Positions 20,457-34,215 of a stretch of 64,000 nt of DNA are shown here, piece after piece. The position numbers and the translations under genes were made by a program. Every line of letters starts with the position of its first letter. Position 1 is the first letter of the stretch. The notes below the pieces were generated by a model. The model saw only the letters and a list, made by a program, of their open reading frames with translations. It ran no database searches and was not told the origin of the DNA. Source of the DNA: Rhipicephalus microplus (taxonomy: Eukaryota; Arthropoda; Arachnida; Ixodida; Ixodidae). The stretch covers positions 127,244,005-127,308,004 of the forward strand of contig NC_134703.1 of NCBI RefSeq assembly GCF_043290135.1, written 5' to 3'.

Positions 20457-22233
20457 CCAGATGAGTCACGGAGGGCAGCGGTCAACACTGCTGCTCGCAG
20501 GGACGACGAAAGGGTCTGTAGTCGAATCCCAAGAACTCGCCTTCGCTTGTGGCATGGTCTGAGTAAATGCCGAATCTTCGACACCGTTTCTGCAGCTGGA
20601 CCACATGCACAAGCAAGCACTCGGCCCCCCCTCGAACAAACCAAGCCAAAAGAGGGATGACAAACCAATTTTAATTACTAGCTTTAACAAAAGCTCACTC
20701 TCAGAACTCTCAGGACTCACTTGTGCTGAGAAATCAAACGTGCTATCTTAAACCTTCTCATAATAAGATGCACGAAAAAACTAAAATATCAATTTTGTTA
20801 CACCAAGAGCACTCCAGAATGGTTTAGAAGGAGCGGCTGAGCGCGTCCGCGTTTCCATTCAAATTGCCCTTTTTTTTTTTTTACCTAATGTCAAAATGAT
20901 ATTTTCGAAGAATCAAGCTCCGCCTCACAAGGCGATTGTTCTTTTATGTCACGGTTTGCAGCCAAGTAAGGGGAAAATGGTCTGTCCCTACTTTAAATTT
21001 AGCACCTCTGAGATAACACTGCAACTTAGAAATGGCCTACACAAGGTAAGCGCACTCCTTTCCTGAAGCGCAGTACGTTATCTCACGAGAACCCAATTTC
21101 TAGCTCAAGTAAAGAGCATCTTGGATCATTACCACTGTCGTCCTGACATAGAACGGCACGTAGGCCTCGATCTCTCACATAACACCGAACCGTTAATTCT
21201 CGGTAGTCAACAGAAGCTTTCAAAACCGGATGACGATCAGTATTGCCTCTTCACTTAAGAAGGCTGCCTTCTCCTTTTAATCACTGACTACTTTCATCGG
21301 TTCTGTCCCGCTGAGAGCATCGGTTCGGTTCCGGACTCAGTGAGCGCTAAGATTGTCCTAATGTCCGTTTTTGTTTACGTGTACCAATAATTGTCTACTA
21401 CCGATACAGTAAACTCACCAGCCTCCCAAAACCCTAAACTACACTGTGACCTAACGGTCTACTTCAACGTTTAGGGAAAGCTTGATGATCTGCTCATGAT
21501 CACTAGATCAATCATTCTTCAAAGAAGACCAACAAAACAGAGACAAACACTTCTTTCTAGAATGTTCGCCCGGTTGAAGCAAACTGCCTTTGCTAATGCC
21601 TCTGAGTAAATCTCACTGGGCTCTCCTGAGCCTTCAATTACTCTCATTTCTAAGCCTTGCAAAATACACGGCGCTATCAACCAAACGCTTAATCCTTCGC
21701 AGTTTGTCTAACGACTTATTCTTACGTTACGTTGTAACGCACAGTGAACAACACAAAAGTAATCCTAGGTGCGATACTCATCCAATGCACCTCACAATAA
21801 TACACAGGGTTTCGCTAAAACTGTGCACTAATGGCTCTCAATTTTCATAACGCGCAACGACAACTGCACTGTGTTGCGCCAAACTTAACCATTTTACGAA
21901 ATCATCTGGTCTATGTTAATATCTTCTTCCCTAAATGCCAATTCACGCCACATCCACATGACAGTAAAGGCATACGATATTAAACTAAACCTTTGAAACA
22001 CTAAAAAAAACAACAATTTTTTTTTGTTTTTACCTTCTCGGTATATTCGTACAAATAATTAATGGACTTCAATTTTCAGCCTTTAGTTCGGCGGTTTTCC
22101 TTTTCAAAAAATTTACTCCGCATCAAACTTACCAAATTTAAAAGACTTGAATACGCATCTTAAGGTTCCACTGAGTAACAATTTTTTTAACACGGCTGTG
22201 CAAAAGTTACTCGAACTGACCGTTCCCCCTTTC
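20457..22233. other. non-coding internal region of gag-only element
   Basis: Where pol would be expected there is AT-rich sequence without RT, RNase H or integrase motifs on either strand. The longest frame, 86 codons at 21590-21850 (+), has no recognisable content. Confidence 0.65.
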
Positions 22234-23810
22234 TTAACTAGAATCTTTTAATCGCACACGATGGGGTCGTGGTCCCGGCGGTTTTCGAGCACGCCAGATG
22301 CTACAAAACGTGCAACCGCTAGGCTGTGTCCTGCCGTCACGCCTCATTCTGCACTTCGGCCGGCTTTCTTCGGTAATGTGAAAGGGGTACCAGAAGCAGG
22401 GGGGAAGCCTTTGCCATTTTTCTTTTGTGTTCTCGCCTATGCGGTATTTAGCCACTCTGCCCTTTCGACTCTGATCCTTCAGGCAAGGCCGCTTTCCCGA
22501 AGTTGTCGAACGCAACCGCGCTTTTCGTTGGGGTAATGCACCTCGTTTCCCCCCTCTACACCTGGCTTGCCGCTTGTACCTCTCGGAACGCCACCATGGA
22601 CGTTTCCTGGAACGGATTAACGGCCTACCCTCTCGTCTTTCTTGCGACTGAGTGGGGCCTGACCTAGGCTTGCACAGTGACGAACGCTTCTGCTTCTTTC
22701 TTTTTCGGCGATGTTTTCTTGCCTCCTTTCTCTCGATGCCATCATCATGTCGCGTCGGGAACTGAGTGGTTGGGAAGCTTGTTGGAGCTAGTGCTACATT
22801 TTCCCCCACGCTCAAACATTTTATACTCGGTGTCACGACGGACTGCCGGGCCAAATTATCTTTGTTAATGCTGATGAAACCATTAACTGGGCCCACTCCG
22901 ATGGCATCGCTGCACTCCTGAAGCTTCGCGTTCTTGCAATCATTAGCCACTGCACTAACCATATCTACATGTGAAAATTTCGAGACGTCCTCTCGAGGCA
23001 TGGGGATGGTTTCCAGCTCCTTACTGAGCCCATTAGGGCTGCTGGCACACACCTCATCCTCGCAGGGACCGTCTTTTGATACTGTCTCTACCTCGAGACT
23101 GGCGAAGGGCTCGTTCTCGACATGCTCTAGATTGACGCCTTCGAGAATTCGCGGGCCCTTTTCTGGCGCAATCTGTTCCTGTCGCGCTTTATGAGGCGCC
23201 TCAACTTCTGGCGCTTTGCGACGCGCCTCGCTTTCAGACTTCGGCCTGAGTCTTTCTTCCTTTTTGCTAACAGAGTTTACAAATCTCCTGATTAGCTCTG
23301 CTTTAATAACATCATAGTTGTTCGCGTGCTGCTCACTGAGTCGCGCAACAACATCCGCTGCCTCGCAGGGCAGAACCGTGCGTAGCCTCTGAGACCAGGT
23401 GTCTCGCTCACACTTAAGTTGACTACACTTTCGTTCAAAGAGTCTAAGATACAGGCCCATATCCCATGATACCTCATATGGCTGCATGTACCCAGACATC
23501 TCGAACTCTGCCTCATTGTCGAGAAGAAGTACTCCTCGCTGGCGTCCCAGCCTCTTACTCAATTCATAGTCTTGTTCGAAAAACTTTCTCTTGAGGCCTT
23601 CTCTTTCGTGTTCACTCTTTCCTTCCATCTGAGCTGCTCTTAGTTTTCTTTCGATGATGAGGTCCCATTCTTCACTTAGTTCCTCATCATCAGCCCCGAA
23701 TCATTAATCGCTTGAATGATTATGGATTTTCGTGCCAAACCCTTTGTCTCGATCCCCAACTCCTCACACAACAGCAACAAGTCTGACTTCTGCAGCTCCC
23801 GTAAGTCCAT
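22234..23810 (-). pseudogene. gag: gag-like protein of TR-GAG element, one frameshift
   Basis: Open for 464 codons (23628-22234). An upstream segment starts at 23810 (MDLRELQKSDLLLLCEELGI, a SAP-like leader often seen before tick/arachnid gags, from memory) and joins after a one-base frameshift near 23695. Residues corresponding to about 23480-23290 have the pattern W..RLRTVLPCEAADVVARL and YDVIKAELIRRF, typical of retrotransposon gag. The last ~170 residues are very Arg/Lys-rich, a likely nucleic-acid-binding tail, and a CCHC knuckle is not evident. Expected role: a capsid-like coat for the element RNA. Whether the frameshift is real or a sequencing error is not resolvable here. Confidence 0.6.
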
Positions 23811-24014
23811 GATCGTACTGAGTGCTCGCTACTTCCAAAATAACTTTCCGAAACGGCGAAACTGAGTCTTTCGGCAAAGTTAACTACCAGTTCTAAAATT
23901 TACCCTCTTTTAGAACCTGGTTCACTCAAAGGAAAAGCCAAGCACTCACCCATACGTGATCCATGTCTCGAGCCAGCTGCTTCTCCTGGGCCGACTGTTG
24001 TTGTCACTTGTAGC

Positions 24015-24038
24015 TTCGAATCCCTCCGCTGTTCACCA
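24015..24038 (-). promoter_or_regulatory. putative primer-binding site
   Basis: Minus strand begins TGGTGAACAGCGGAGGGA two bases inside the 5' LTR and continues with a T-loop-like ATTCGAA, i.e. the complement of a tRNA 3' end. I could not assign the tRNA. The region also resembles nearby CACCAGTTGTTG repeats, so this call is tentative. Confidence 0.45.
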
Positions 24039-24040
24039 GT

Positions 24041-25530
<1,490 letters not shown>

Positions 25531-25593
25531 CACGGCATCCCCCCAATTTACGCTTGACAAGCATTATAGCCTATTTGAAAGGCAGTTACGAGA

Positions 25594-25752
25594 CGTAGCG
25601 TGGCGTGGATTTGTGATAGAATACTTAGCTGCCACCTAGCTAGAATGACAGGGTTCGATTCCTACTGGGACCCTGACATTTTTTTTCTTTACATTTGTCG
25701 GGTCAACACAGCTGACGTCAGCTTTTTCTTAACGCTTACGCATTAAAATTAC
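25594..25752 (+). mobile_element. tRNA-derived SINE (second body type)
   Basis: tRNA-Gly-like head: GTGATAGAATA and CTGCCAC in anticodon-arm position, then B-box GGGTTCGATTCC. The T-rich body ends CTTAACGCTTACGCATTAAA. The copy at 62570-62785 has the same head-body order and a related TAACGCTAT end. The stems are mismatched, so it is not a functional tRNA gene. Confidence 0.6.
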
Positions 25753-25801
25753 CCACGTGCGTTTTCACCGTTCCTGGGTAGATTTGAAACGTCTATCACC
25801 T

Positions 25802-25854
25802 GTGGCACATACGAGCATCCCAGTGGCACAAAGCCACCCGCGGGTATGTGCCAC
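25802..25854. repeat. nested hairpin, 11-bp perfect stem
   Basis: GTGGCACATAC (25802-25812) and GTATGTGCCAC (25844-25854) pair perfectly. The loop itself holds GTGGC/GCCAC (25823-25837). Function unknown. Confidence 0.7.
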
Positions 25855-26013
25855 TGTCCTGCGGGAAGTGTTTGACGACGTACGCGACAGGATTGGGAAA
25901 TTATTTATGTCATGACCAGCGAGTTGTATTCGTCAAACTATCTTACCCCGATATATTGATTTTGGTTTACCGCAAGTGAAGAAGGTGATCACGAGAGCAC
26001 CCAGGCGTAGGTG

Positions 26014-26317
<304 letters not shown>

Positions 26318-26452
26318 ATTCTTGGAGTATGCAAATAATTGCTTCGCATTTAAAAAAGATAGTAATCGTTACTAATGCGCTAGTTTTCCAACGTAATTGT
26401 TAATAACGGTGAAATTCACAAGATCTATTTTAAGAAACAAACTTCGAGTAAC

Positions 26453-26763
26453 TATGTGTTTAAAGGAAGTTCTTAATGGTTCAAAGTACTTGGTACCCTA
26501 CTATGGAAGAGCAAAAAACTTTCCCGTAGGCCTCACACTTGATAACACCATGTCGACAAAATTATATGTGTTTAGAAAAAAGTGTTTAAAGATTTCGAAT
26601 ACTTGGTACTAAACTTTGGGAGAGCAGGGAGCTCACCCCAGCAGTTCTTTCTTCAATCACGGAAACATGTGTGTTTAGAAAAAGTGTTTAACTTCAACAA
26701 TTCAGTGTAATCGGTACTCTACTATAGGAGAGCTGAAAGCCGTCCTTTGGGCCTCAATGTCGC
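26453..26763. repeat. three diverged ~105-bp tandem units
   Basis: Units begin near 26453, 26563 and 26666. Each has TATGTGTTTA(GA)AA, a (G/C)GTAC(T)TGGTAC-like block, TA(C/A)T(A)TGGGAGAGC and a CCCGTAGGCCTCA-like block. Divergence is high. Not coding. Confidence 0.6.
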
Positions 26764-28486
26764 CAAGAGGTTTGAATCACTATGCAACATAACTTTGCTA
26801 CGACTGCAGGAGTATTCGTGGTTGTGTACTTCAGGGAACCCATCTGGGACCGGTGAGCTTCAGTGTTTTAGTATAAATGATTATATATATCGACCTATAT
26901 ATCAATGTTCTGCTACCCGATCATGTGTGCTCAGAAACGTAGCACAATACTGTTAATCAACCCCAGTGAAAAAAAAAAAAAACTAAACAACCCAACTCTG
27001 CCATCATCGGGCATTATAAACAACCGAGAAGTCTCTAAAGTATGGCTTTTCGCTTGAACCATGTGCATTTTCCTCGCCGGCTTTCACTTAAAAGTACTAC
27101 GTCTAGACAATTCCGGTTATAAATTCACACATTAGGCATCAAATATTCGATGACTGCGTAGAAAAACTAACGGTCCAAGAAAAGTACCAGCGGCTACAGT
27201 TAATAGCTGTTCGCTTACAGTTACTAATGTAGTCATTAAAGAGGTGACAAAAAGTTAGTAATTGTTGCAACTGTCAACATTTGTTGAAAGTAGTTAGGTA
27301 GAGAAATGTTTGTAATGGTCGAAGAAATGTAGCGACCTCTGAGGTTGCTGCCCAATCACTTGCAGTTACGTACTTTTCACTGACTATATACTGCACTTAC
27401 TTCAAATGCGCTCACACTTACTTCCATTTAATAACATTTTTGAAGAGTACATATGCCCTTTAAAATAGTGCATAACCTGGAAAGTTGAACTATTGTTACG
27501 ACTTTCCATGTGATACATTGTTTAGTCGTGTATTTACATTAACAGTGGCAAAGTTTGGTTTGTTATACTATTCAGAATTCAAAAGCCTTGAAGGTACTAT
27601 ACCGCAGTTGTGTATAGCACGGCTCAAGACAGGTATTACAGTTTATTTCTGTGCAATTTCTTCCCCTAGGTAACTTTATTTGTGCTGCCTAAATGCGCAG
27701 AACTTACATGATAAGTAATGCAGATAGCTTCGCGTGAAAATTAAACTTCAAGAATTCAGGATTGAATTCGTCTTCAGCATTTAAGTTACCAGTACTCCCA
27801 AGGCACTTGCCGCTCGAAACGATATTCAGAATTAATGGCAAACCTAAGAGCCCAGACAGTAGGGAAAATGAGGGAATACACGAGTACTTTGCTTGCACGA
27901 TGTCATACTCTTTGCCATAAACCTCATCCAACAAGGTCAACTTGCAGTCTTCAGTGTGTGGCCCCGGCAACCTACTTTGGCTAAGCTTCCTGTCGGTACG
28001 TTCCATAGTTTGGAAGGAACGCACTCCTGTGACGCTCGAGTGCACGTAGCGAATGTGACTACGGGCTCTTTGTGACAGTGCTTTGGCAGATGCTTATTGT
28101 TGGTTCCCCAACTACCGCCTCAGACGGAATCTTTCACTCCACAATGTGGTCGGGGCCACTATCAAGCTTTATAATACGTCTCAAGCATACAGACGTCTAA
28201 TGACATCATATACATTGCATTCTGTATCGATAACTGTAACGGTACCGGACTAATCACAGGCTAAATTTACGAACAAAGGTTGATAGAAAACTCGGAAGCA
28301 TTCACGGCAGAGCATGATTGGCACACTCCCGTCTCTGCTTTCATTGCTGTTGCTCTTAGAGAGACATTAGAGGCAAATATTACGTCGATGTTGATGGTTG
28401 AAATAGCAGTCCATAAACCAGGTAGCGCTACTTTGGGGCCAAGGAATTGGTATTGGGAAATAAAATTATGTTTTAGTGGTTCACAG
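26764..28486. other. non-coding, no feature seen
   Basis: AT-rich DNA with short unsupported frames (longest 113 codons at 27704-28045, minus). No repeats or RNA genes recognised. Confidence 0.5.
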
Positions 28487-28499
28487 AGGTTAGCGCACT

Positions 28500-28752
28500 G
28501 CCCCGCCGCGGTGGTCTAGTGGCTAAGGTACTCGGCTGCTGACCCGCAGGTCGCGGGATCAAATCCCGGCTGCGGCGGCTGCATTTCCGATGGAGGCGGA
28601 AATGTTGTAGGCCCGTGTACTCAGATTTGGGTGCACGTTAAAGAACCCCAGGGGTTCAAAATTTTCGGAGTCCTCCACTACGGCGTCTCTCATGATCAAA
28701 TAGTGGTTTTGGGACGTTAAACCCCACAAATCAATCAATCAATCAATCAATC
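28500..28752 (+). mobile_element. full-length Ruka-like SINE with 13-bp TSD
   Basis: Starts CCCCGCCGCGGTGGTCTAGT (A-box TGGTCTAGTGG, B-box GGGATCAAATCCC), continues with the family body and ends in (AATC)n at 28730-28752. A perfect 13-bp duplication AGGTTAGCGCACT flanks it at 28487-28499 and 28753-28765. It is the best-preserved copy in the window and a good reference for the others. Confidence 0.9.
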
Positions 28753-28921
28753 AGGTTAGCGCACTTAAAATTACCCGCATGAACGAGCCTGCTGACGCAG
28801 CAGTTGCCTTGCCCAACGTTGCCCACCTCTGATGCGCGGCCGCCAACACTCTAGCTGCAGAGCACTGCTCAGAAGGGCACATCGCAGCCTTGCCCAAGGT
28901 GCGGTTCACCTCGTAATTCAT

Positions 28922-29122
28922 GATGATTTGATTGATATGTAGGGTTTAACGTTCGAAAACCACCATATGATTATGAGAGACGCCGTAGTGGAGGGCTCCG
29001 GAAATTTTGACCAGCTGGGGTTCTTTAACGTGCGCCCAAATCTGAGCACACGGGCCTACAAGATTTCCGCCTCCATCGGAAATGCAGCCGCCGCAGCCGG
29101 CATTCGATCCCACGACCTGCTG
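28922..29122 (-). mobile_element. 5'-truncated Ruka-like SINE with 11-bp TSD
   Basis: Perfect duplication TCGTAATTCAT at 28911-28921 and 29123-29133. On the minus strand the unit begins inside the tRNA head (CAGCAGGTCGTGGGATC), lacking the A-box, and runs through the B-box and body to the tail. The missing Pol III A-box means it cannot be transcribed from its own promoter. Confidence 0.88.
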
Positions 29123-29284
29123 TCGTAATTCATCACACGAAAGTGCAGCGAGCTTGCACGCAGGCAGATGTCCTGGTTGTTTTGCACACTCGCGCAGGGG
29201 CACGACACTCGGCCATTGCAAGCGCACTCGTTTTAGGGCGCCAGTACGATCGGTTTATTTGGCTATCTATTCGGGTTTAATCTA

Positions 29285-29785
29285 ATTATGTCTCTGCATA
29301 AACAAATAATAAATCAACTTTCTGCTAATTTCATTGATCCTAATATGTTAGTTAATACTAACACAACCAGGTTTGCGGCTAATAATAACTTTTTACTTCC
29401 TAACGTTCGTACTAACTATGGTAAATCATCTTCTCTCTTCTGTACCATCACCATATGGAATAATTTGCCCACTTCGCTAAAATGCAAAGTTTCTTTAATT
29501 TCATTTAAAAACTCATTAAAAGAGTACCTGTTAAATAGTTGATCTATCTTATTTGTGTTGTTTTATGCTGTATTATTTGTTTTTTGATTTCATGCCTTTT
29601 TGTTTTCATTCTGCTTTGTATATTTTTGTTTTTACGATTCTAACAGCTGCTTGTGCTTTTATTATTTGTAATCATCACCGAGGATCCCGTTGCAGCCGTG
29701 TGCTTTGGGACCCTCATCTGTATATTTTACTCCCTGTAACATCCTTTTATGACATGATAATAAACTGATTGATTGATTGATTGGT
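29285..29785 (+). mobile_element. CR1/L2-like LINE 3' end with (GATT)n tail
   Basis: A 84-codon frame (29288-29542) has the NNNFLLPNVRTNYGKSS, TIWNNLPTSLK and SFKNSLKEYLL pattern found at the end of CR1/L2-type ORF2. A 3' UTR follows, with AATAAA at 29759, ending in (TGAT)n at 29765-29784. 5'-truncated; no clear TSD. Confidence 0.7.
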
Positions 29786-30634
29786 AAACAGCGAAATCGG
29801 TGTGCACCATTCGAGCATTTGGCAACATCACATGCAGGCAGGAATTTGTCAAACTTTCCGTCACTGAGACTTTCACGAGCGTGCAAAGCATACGCAGCAG
29901 TAGGAGGTACCAAAATCACTAATGAAATGCGATGGCGCGAGTGAAGCGCAGTGAATTCGGCGAAAATGCCACTTTTGAACCACTCACGCCATTTTCCATG
30001 CTGACGCCAAGAGTTTTCCTTTTCCATTAATGAAACACAAACCGATAAGCTGAATTTTACTGTGTGTTTTAATGCATGGGAGATTCCTTTTTTTATGTAT
30101 TTGGTCTGAATACCAGTGAATAATTGCGCTCGGAACTCTCGACATTGTTGGGATCATTCCAAGATGTTCCCACTCGTGGTACATTCAGCGTCGTACATTT
30201 ACCTTAATTTGCCAATTTTTAGAACACTGCTGTTGGCAATAGCGACATTTTAGATGTTCTCAAACATTGATCTTTCACTACGACGTATATTGTTATTTGC
30301 CTTTAGTGTCCCTTTAAGCGCGTTGCTCCTCGTGCGTTCTCACACGTATACCTCATACTCGCCACGGACAGCCGTGCCAAGTATGGACAGGGCCTAGAGT
30401 TTATCGACTTTGTGAAACATGATGCCGCAACTGAAATGGACGAACAAAAAGTGTTCCGAAGAAACTTTTTTTTTTTTGTATTACTCAATGAGTTACCATC
30501 TTCTGAGACTCCAAGGAGGGCGCCAAAGGTTACATTAGAGGCTTTTGAGAATTAAGAGACTACGCGAAATCACGATGTGTCATTTGCAACTTCGGTGTAA
30601 AAGAGCATAGGACAGCGAAAATTGTGGAGCTTAT
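29786..30634. other. non-coding, no feature seen
   Basis: A 121-codon minus frame (29662-30027) overlaps the LINE tail and has no recognisable content. A T-run lies at 30468-30477. Confidence 0.5.
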
Positions 30635-30870
30635 ACTCACACTCACTCATCAAACATATTTTGCGCTTAGGGCTGACTCGGACTCCGACCTACCAAGATT
30701 ATCATGTGCCGTACTCCCTCGGACTAACACCAATGAACATTTTCTGCAGTCGGACTCACTCAAACTCAATCCAACCAAAGTATTATTCACCTGGACTATC
30801 TCAGATTCAGATTCACAGCTCTAATAAGTCTAAGTGAGTCCGAGCAAGCCGACTCACAGTGAGTCCGTTC
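30635..30870 (+). repeat. GACTC-rich dispersed repeat, copy 1
   Basis: Rich in ACTCACTC, GACTCGGACTC and GAGTCCG words. It shares order and spacing with 31105-31310 (CAAACATATTTT / TATATTTCTT, ACATTTTCTGCAG / ATATTTTCTTCA, GACTCACTCAAACTC / AACTCGCTGAGACTC). Orientation arbitrary. Family unknown. Confidence 0.55.
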
Positions 30871-31104
30871 GCCTAAAATTACCTTTTTCGACCAATGTTT
30901 TAGTGCTTTTAACACCAATATCTCACGTAATCAGTGCTTTTGTAATTCACGCTTCTAATCAATAATAATAAATGGTGTATAAATATTGAATATGTTTGAG
31001 TAGACGTGCATGAGTATACACGTGAATCCAGGCGGCTGATATAGTAACGATGCTTATGAATGGATAGGACCATATGTCTGCAAAAATATTGAAACTCACC
31101 CAAG

Positions 31105-31310
31105 GTATATATTTCTTGTGCTTTTCACTAATTCAGACTCAGACTCGCCAAAATTTTCCTGAACCGGACTCACTCGTACTCACTCACGAATATTTTCTTC
31201 AACCAAACTCGCTGAGACTCAAGTTCGACAAAATATTACTCACGCTGACTCATGGCTCGATTTGAGTCTAAAAAAGTCAACTCATAAATGAGTTCGCCAA
31301 CCTATGAAAA
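31105..31310 (+). repeat. GACTC-rich dispersed repeat, copy 2
   Basis: Second diverged copy, 470 bp downstream in the same orientation, ending AAATGAGTTCGCCAACCTATG, against CAGTGAGTCCGTTCGCCTA in copy 1. Confidence 0.55.
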
Positions 31311-31938
31311 TATGTGCTTTCATCTCAAGGGGAAGCAGCGACAGTGGTAACTATAGCGTGGAGACTCACAAAACTGCAGCATGAATAGGAGCGCTGCTAT
31401 ACGGTGTACCTATTGCAGGCCGCTGTGGCGCCCGTAATGAGATTAGGCAGGCCATGGAAAATTTTCATCAATTAAAGCATTTTTAGAATTACACTGGCAT
31501 TCGCTGCCCACGGCCGGCTGAAACGCAACATTTACGAGGTCTTTGAACAGATGAGCGTATTCGCCCGTACTTGCACGGTTTATATGTATTTCAACTGCTC
31601 ATACACAATCGTATACCAGCAGCGAAAGCAGGAACGCTGCTCCAGCTCCGGCTGAGCCATAGCTAAGCAGTGGTTCTCCATGCATCCATTCGCATTCGTT
31701 GTTCTTGGAGCCAAACGCGTAGCGTGTCTCGGCAGTGAAGGAAGGCCCTTTAAAGGGTTTTGCACCCATGGCTGCCCATGCATGCGCCGTCCATACCATG
31801 ACAGAGCGACAGTGTCGGTCAAAGTGCGGACGGTGCTACATTACGCTAGAAGGGCGATATCACCAAGCCTCCTAGCATAATTCAAATGGCGCCGTGTTAA
31901 TTTTATTTAGATTTATGACGACGGTTAAGAATCCCGCG

Positions 31939-32022
31939 TGGTTGAAATTTCCAGGAGCCCTCCATTGCGGCGTTCTACATGATCATATTGTGGCTACGCG
32001 TTGTTAAACCTCCTCAATTACT
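31939..32022 (+). mobile_element. Ruka-like SINE 3' fragment
   Basis: GGTTGAAATTTCCAGGAGCC, CATTGCGGCGTTCTACATGA and GTTGTTAAACCTCC correspond to the last ~85 bases of the SINE body at 28660-28725, diverged. Head absent. Confidence 0.65.
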
Positions 32023-33640
32023 TAGTATTAAAAAAACGAGATAAAAATTTTTAGTAACATGGTATCTTCGCAATCAGCACTCGATATAGCCTCTCCGCAT
32101 AGACAATATATTCGTTGCTCAATCGCGCTTCCCAAAAAGAAGGAAGCGCTTTTGTATGATGATGACAATAATGACGTGGAGATAGTAATGCCGCAAGTGT
32201 CAGACAGACATGTCCGAAGAGCGCTAGCGCTTCTAAATCACACCGACTGCTATATGGTGCAGCAAAGTTGCATAAAAGCAATAATTTGAGAGTTTCTACG
32301 CATCGAAACCGTCATATGATGAGACACAAATCGCATAAAAATAAGAGCAGCTATTTGGCACCTTGACCCACGACGGAGGCTAACTAAAGACAGACAAGCG
32401 TGCAATCTTGAACCATTCGGGACAGGTTGCATCTTGTATAGCTATAGCAGTAAGAATAATGAAAATGAATGGAATGCTTACAAAGCCATCTTAAAGAGCA
32501 AGTTGAATTGTTTCTCTTACTCAGAGCACCAACAGCACCTATTTTGCCTATCGCCTGTGGTTCAATCAGATACGATGCTTAGATCAGCTAGCGACTTTCT
32601 AGACATCAAGCGTGAGGGAGTTTCGTGCTGAACAGCACGTAGAGTTACAATGTGTGACCACCAAGAGGGAATCGAGCGTTTATGAAAGGCAACTCAACGT
32701 ATAAGTTACCTTTCGTGCTTCAGGCATGTGTACATGTCTGGAATATACGGGGCTGCGTGATATATAGTTCGCATGTACGTGGCCTATAGACACAGGACTG
32801 TCAGAACTTAGCCTGTGGAGAGCCGTCACTATGGCGTTGAGAATTCATGAACGGCGTCTCATTCTTGGTGAGAACACATGTTCACGGGATAGCAGACACT
32901 CATTTATCGGGTCACCTGTCACCCACAGTCCGAACGCGTAAGGGCTCATGAGCCCCCTTATTTAGCCAAGGGCAACGCTGGCTTTAGTCCAGTGTCAACG
33001 ATGCCCACAATGCTCAATGAACATTTGGAACACCACAGGGATCATTTTCACTAGAGAATGGATCTCTTATCATCCGCCTTTGTTAACAATCGGAAGATTA
33101 CGTTCATAGCAGGGGGAAGTTGCACTGTAGGATCGCGGACGACAACCGATAAGAAATCTAGTTTGAATATGATCGTTATATTATAACAGGCTCGCGATGG
33201 TCGGTTATGCGCGATCAGGATCTTGGAAGAACAATGAATCGGTGATTCTGCGATTGAGACTGAATGCGCGAATCACTCTTTGCATCGGCGACGCGCTCAT
33301 GGCAGGGCACTAGTCAATAATGAAGCCGCTTGGAGACCGAAAGTCATATATGTCTCATTGAGACATACGCTAGTAAAATCAAAGTCGTGAATAACAGTCC
33401 TCCTTTGTCCCGAAGAAAGTTTAATAATAACACAACAGCGTTGTGAGCGTTGCTTTTTCCACTCCTTCTCTCCGTTCCTTGAGTTATACTGAAAAAAAAA
33501 ATCATCGCTGTCCAGTGCATTCTTTGACGTTGTGGGTCAGTGCATGGCATCACCTTCTCGATTCAAGCCGACGCTGTGTGAGCAACGAAAAGACAGCAAA
33601 CCAGAAAGAGAGATGAAGAAAGAGAAAGGACAGAGCAAAC
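32023..33640. other. non-coding, no feature seen
   Basis: Frames of 60-76 codons on both strands without motifs. No repeats recognised. Confidence 0.5.
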
Positions 33641-34215
33641 AATTATTTCACCATCTTCAGGAGGCGAAGACGGTGCGTGACGCGCCACGAGGACAGGATC
33701 CGCACCGGCCGTGGAAACCTTGAGAAGCGATTCGAGGCACGCCGGCGCATCGGAGCGTCCGCTTTCTCCGGCGGCCGTGCCCCTCCTCCCAAGGGCTACT
33801 GCGCCTTCGGCCGCTCTGTGATTCGTCGGCGAGCGATTATTTTCGCATTAGGAACCGCGCTTTCCTGTCCGGTGTGGCAGCAGCGGCGGCTCCTTGCCTT
33901 GCTTTATCTTCTCTTCCTGTCCTTTCACCGGGGCTAGACGTCTCGGAACTTTGTGAATTTTCGTTACCGTGCGAGTATGTCTTTCTTTAGCAGTTCATCC
34001 TGTCCTCGGATTTTTTTTTTTTTTTGACGTTCGTGCTCACGGTGGATCTTCTTCGGTTCTTTACTTGGTTCTTCCTCGCTGCATTCTCCCGGTCACTGGC
34101 GACGGGAACCGCGGCAGTGCGCCTGCGCTCCGCGGGAAGGGTGGATCTCGCACAAACATACAGTATGGAGCAACGCTCCTGGCGATCAAAGAAGAGAATC
34201 TGTAAGGAGTGAACA
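33641..34215. other. CpG-rich patch
   Basis: GC- and CpG-rich stretch between AT-rich DNA, with a T14 run at 34012-34025. Could be a promoter or first exon of a gene outside recognition. A 277-codon minus frame (34820-33987) crosses its right half but is low-complexity and unsupported. Confidence 0.35.

Noticed and set aside
20003..20660. 93- and 167-codon frames repeated at 24460-25027
   Set aside because: Identical because they lie in the two LTR copies; no protein features.
25594..25690. tRNA-Gly gene
   Set aside because: Mismatched acceptor and T stems, followed by a SINE body.
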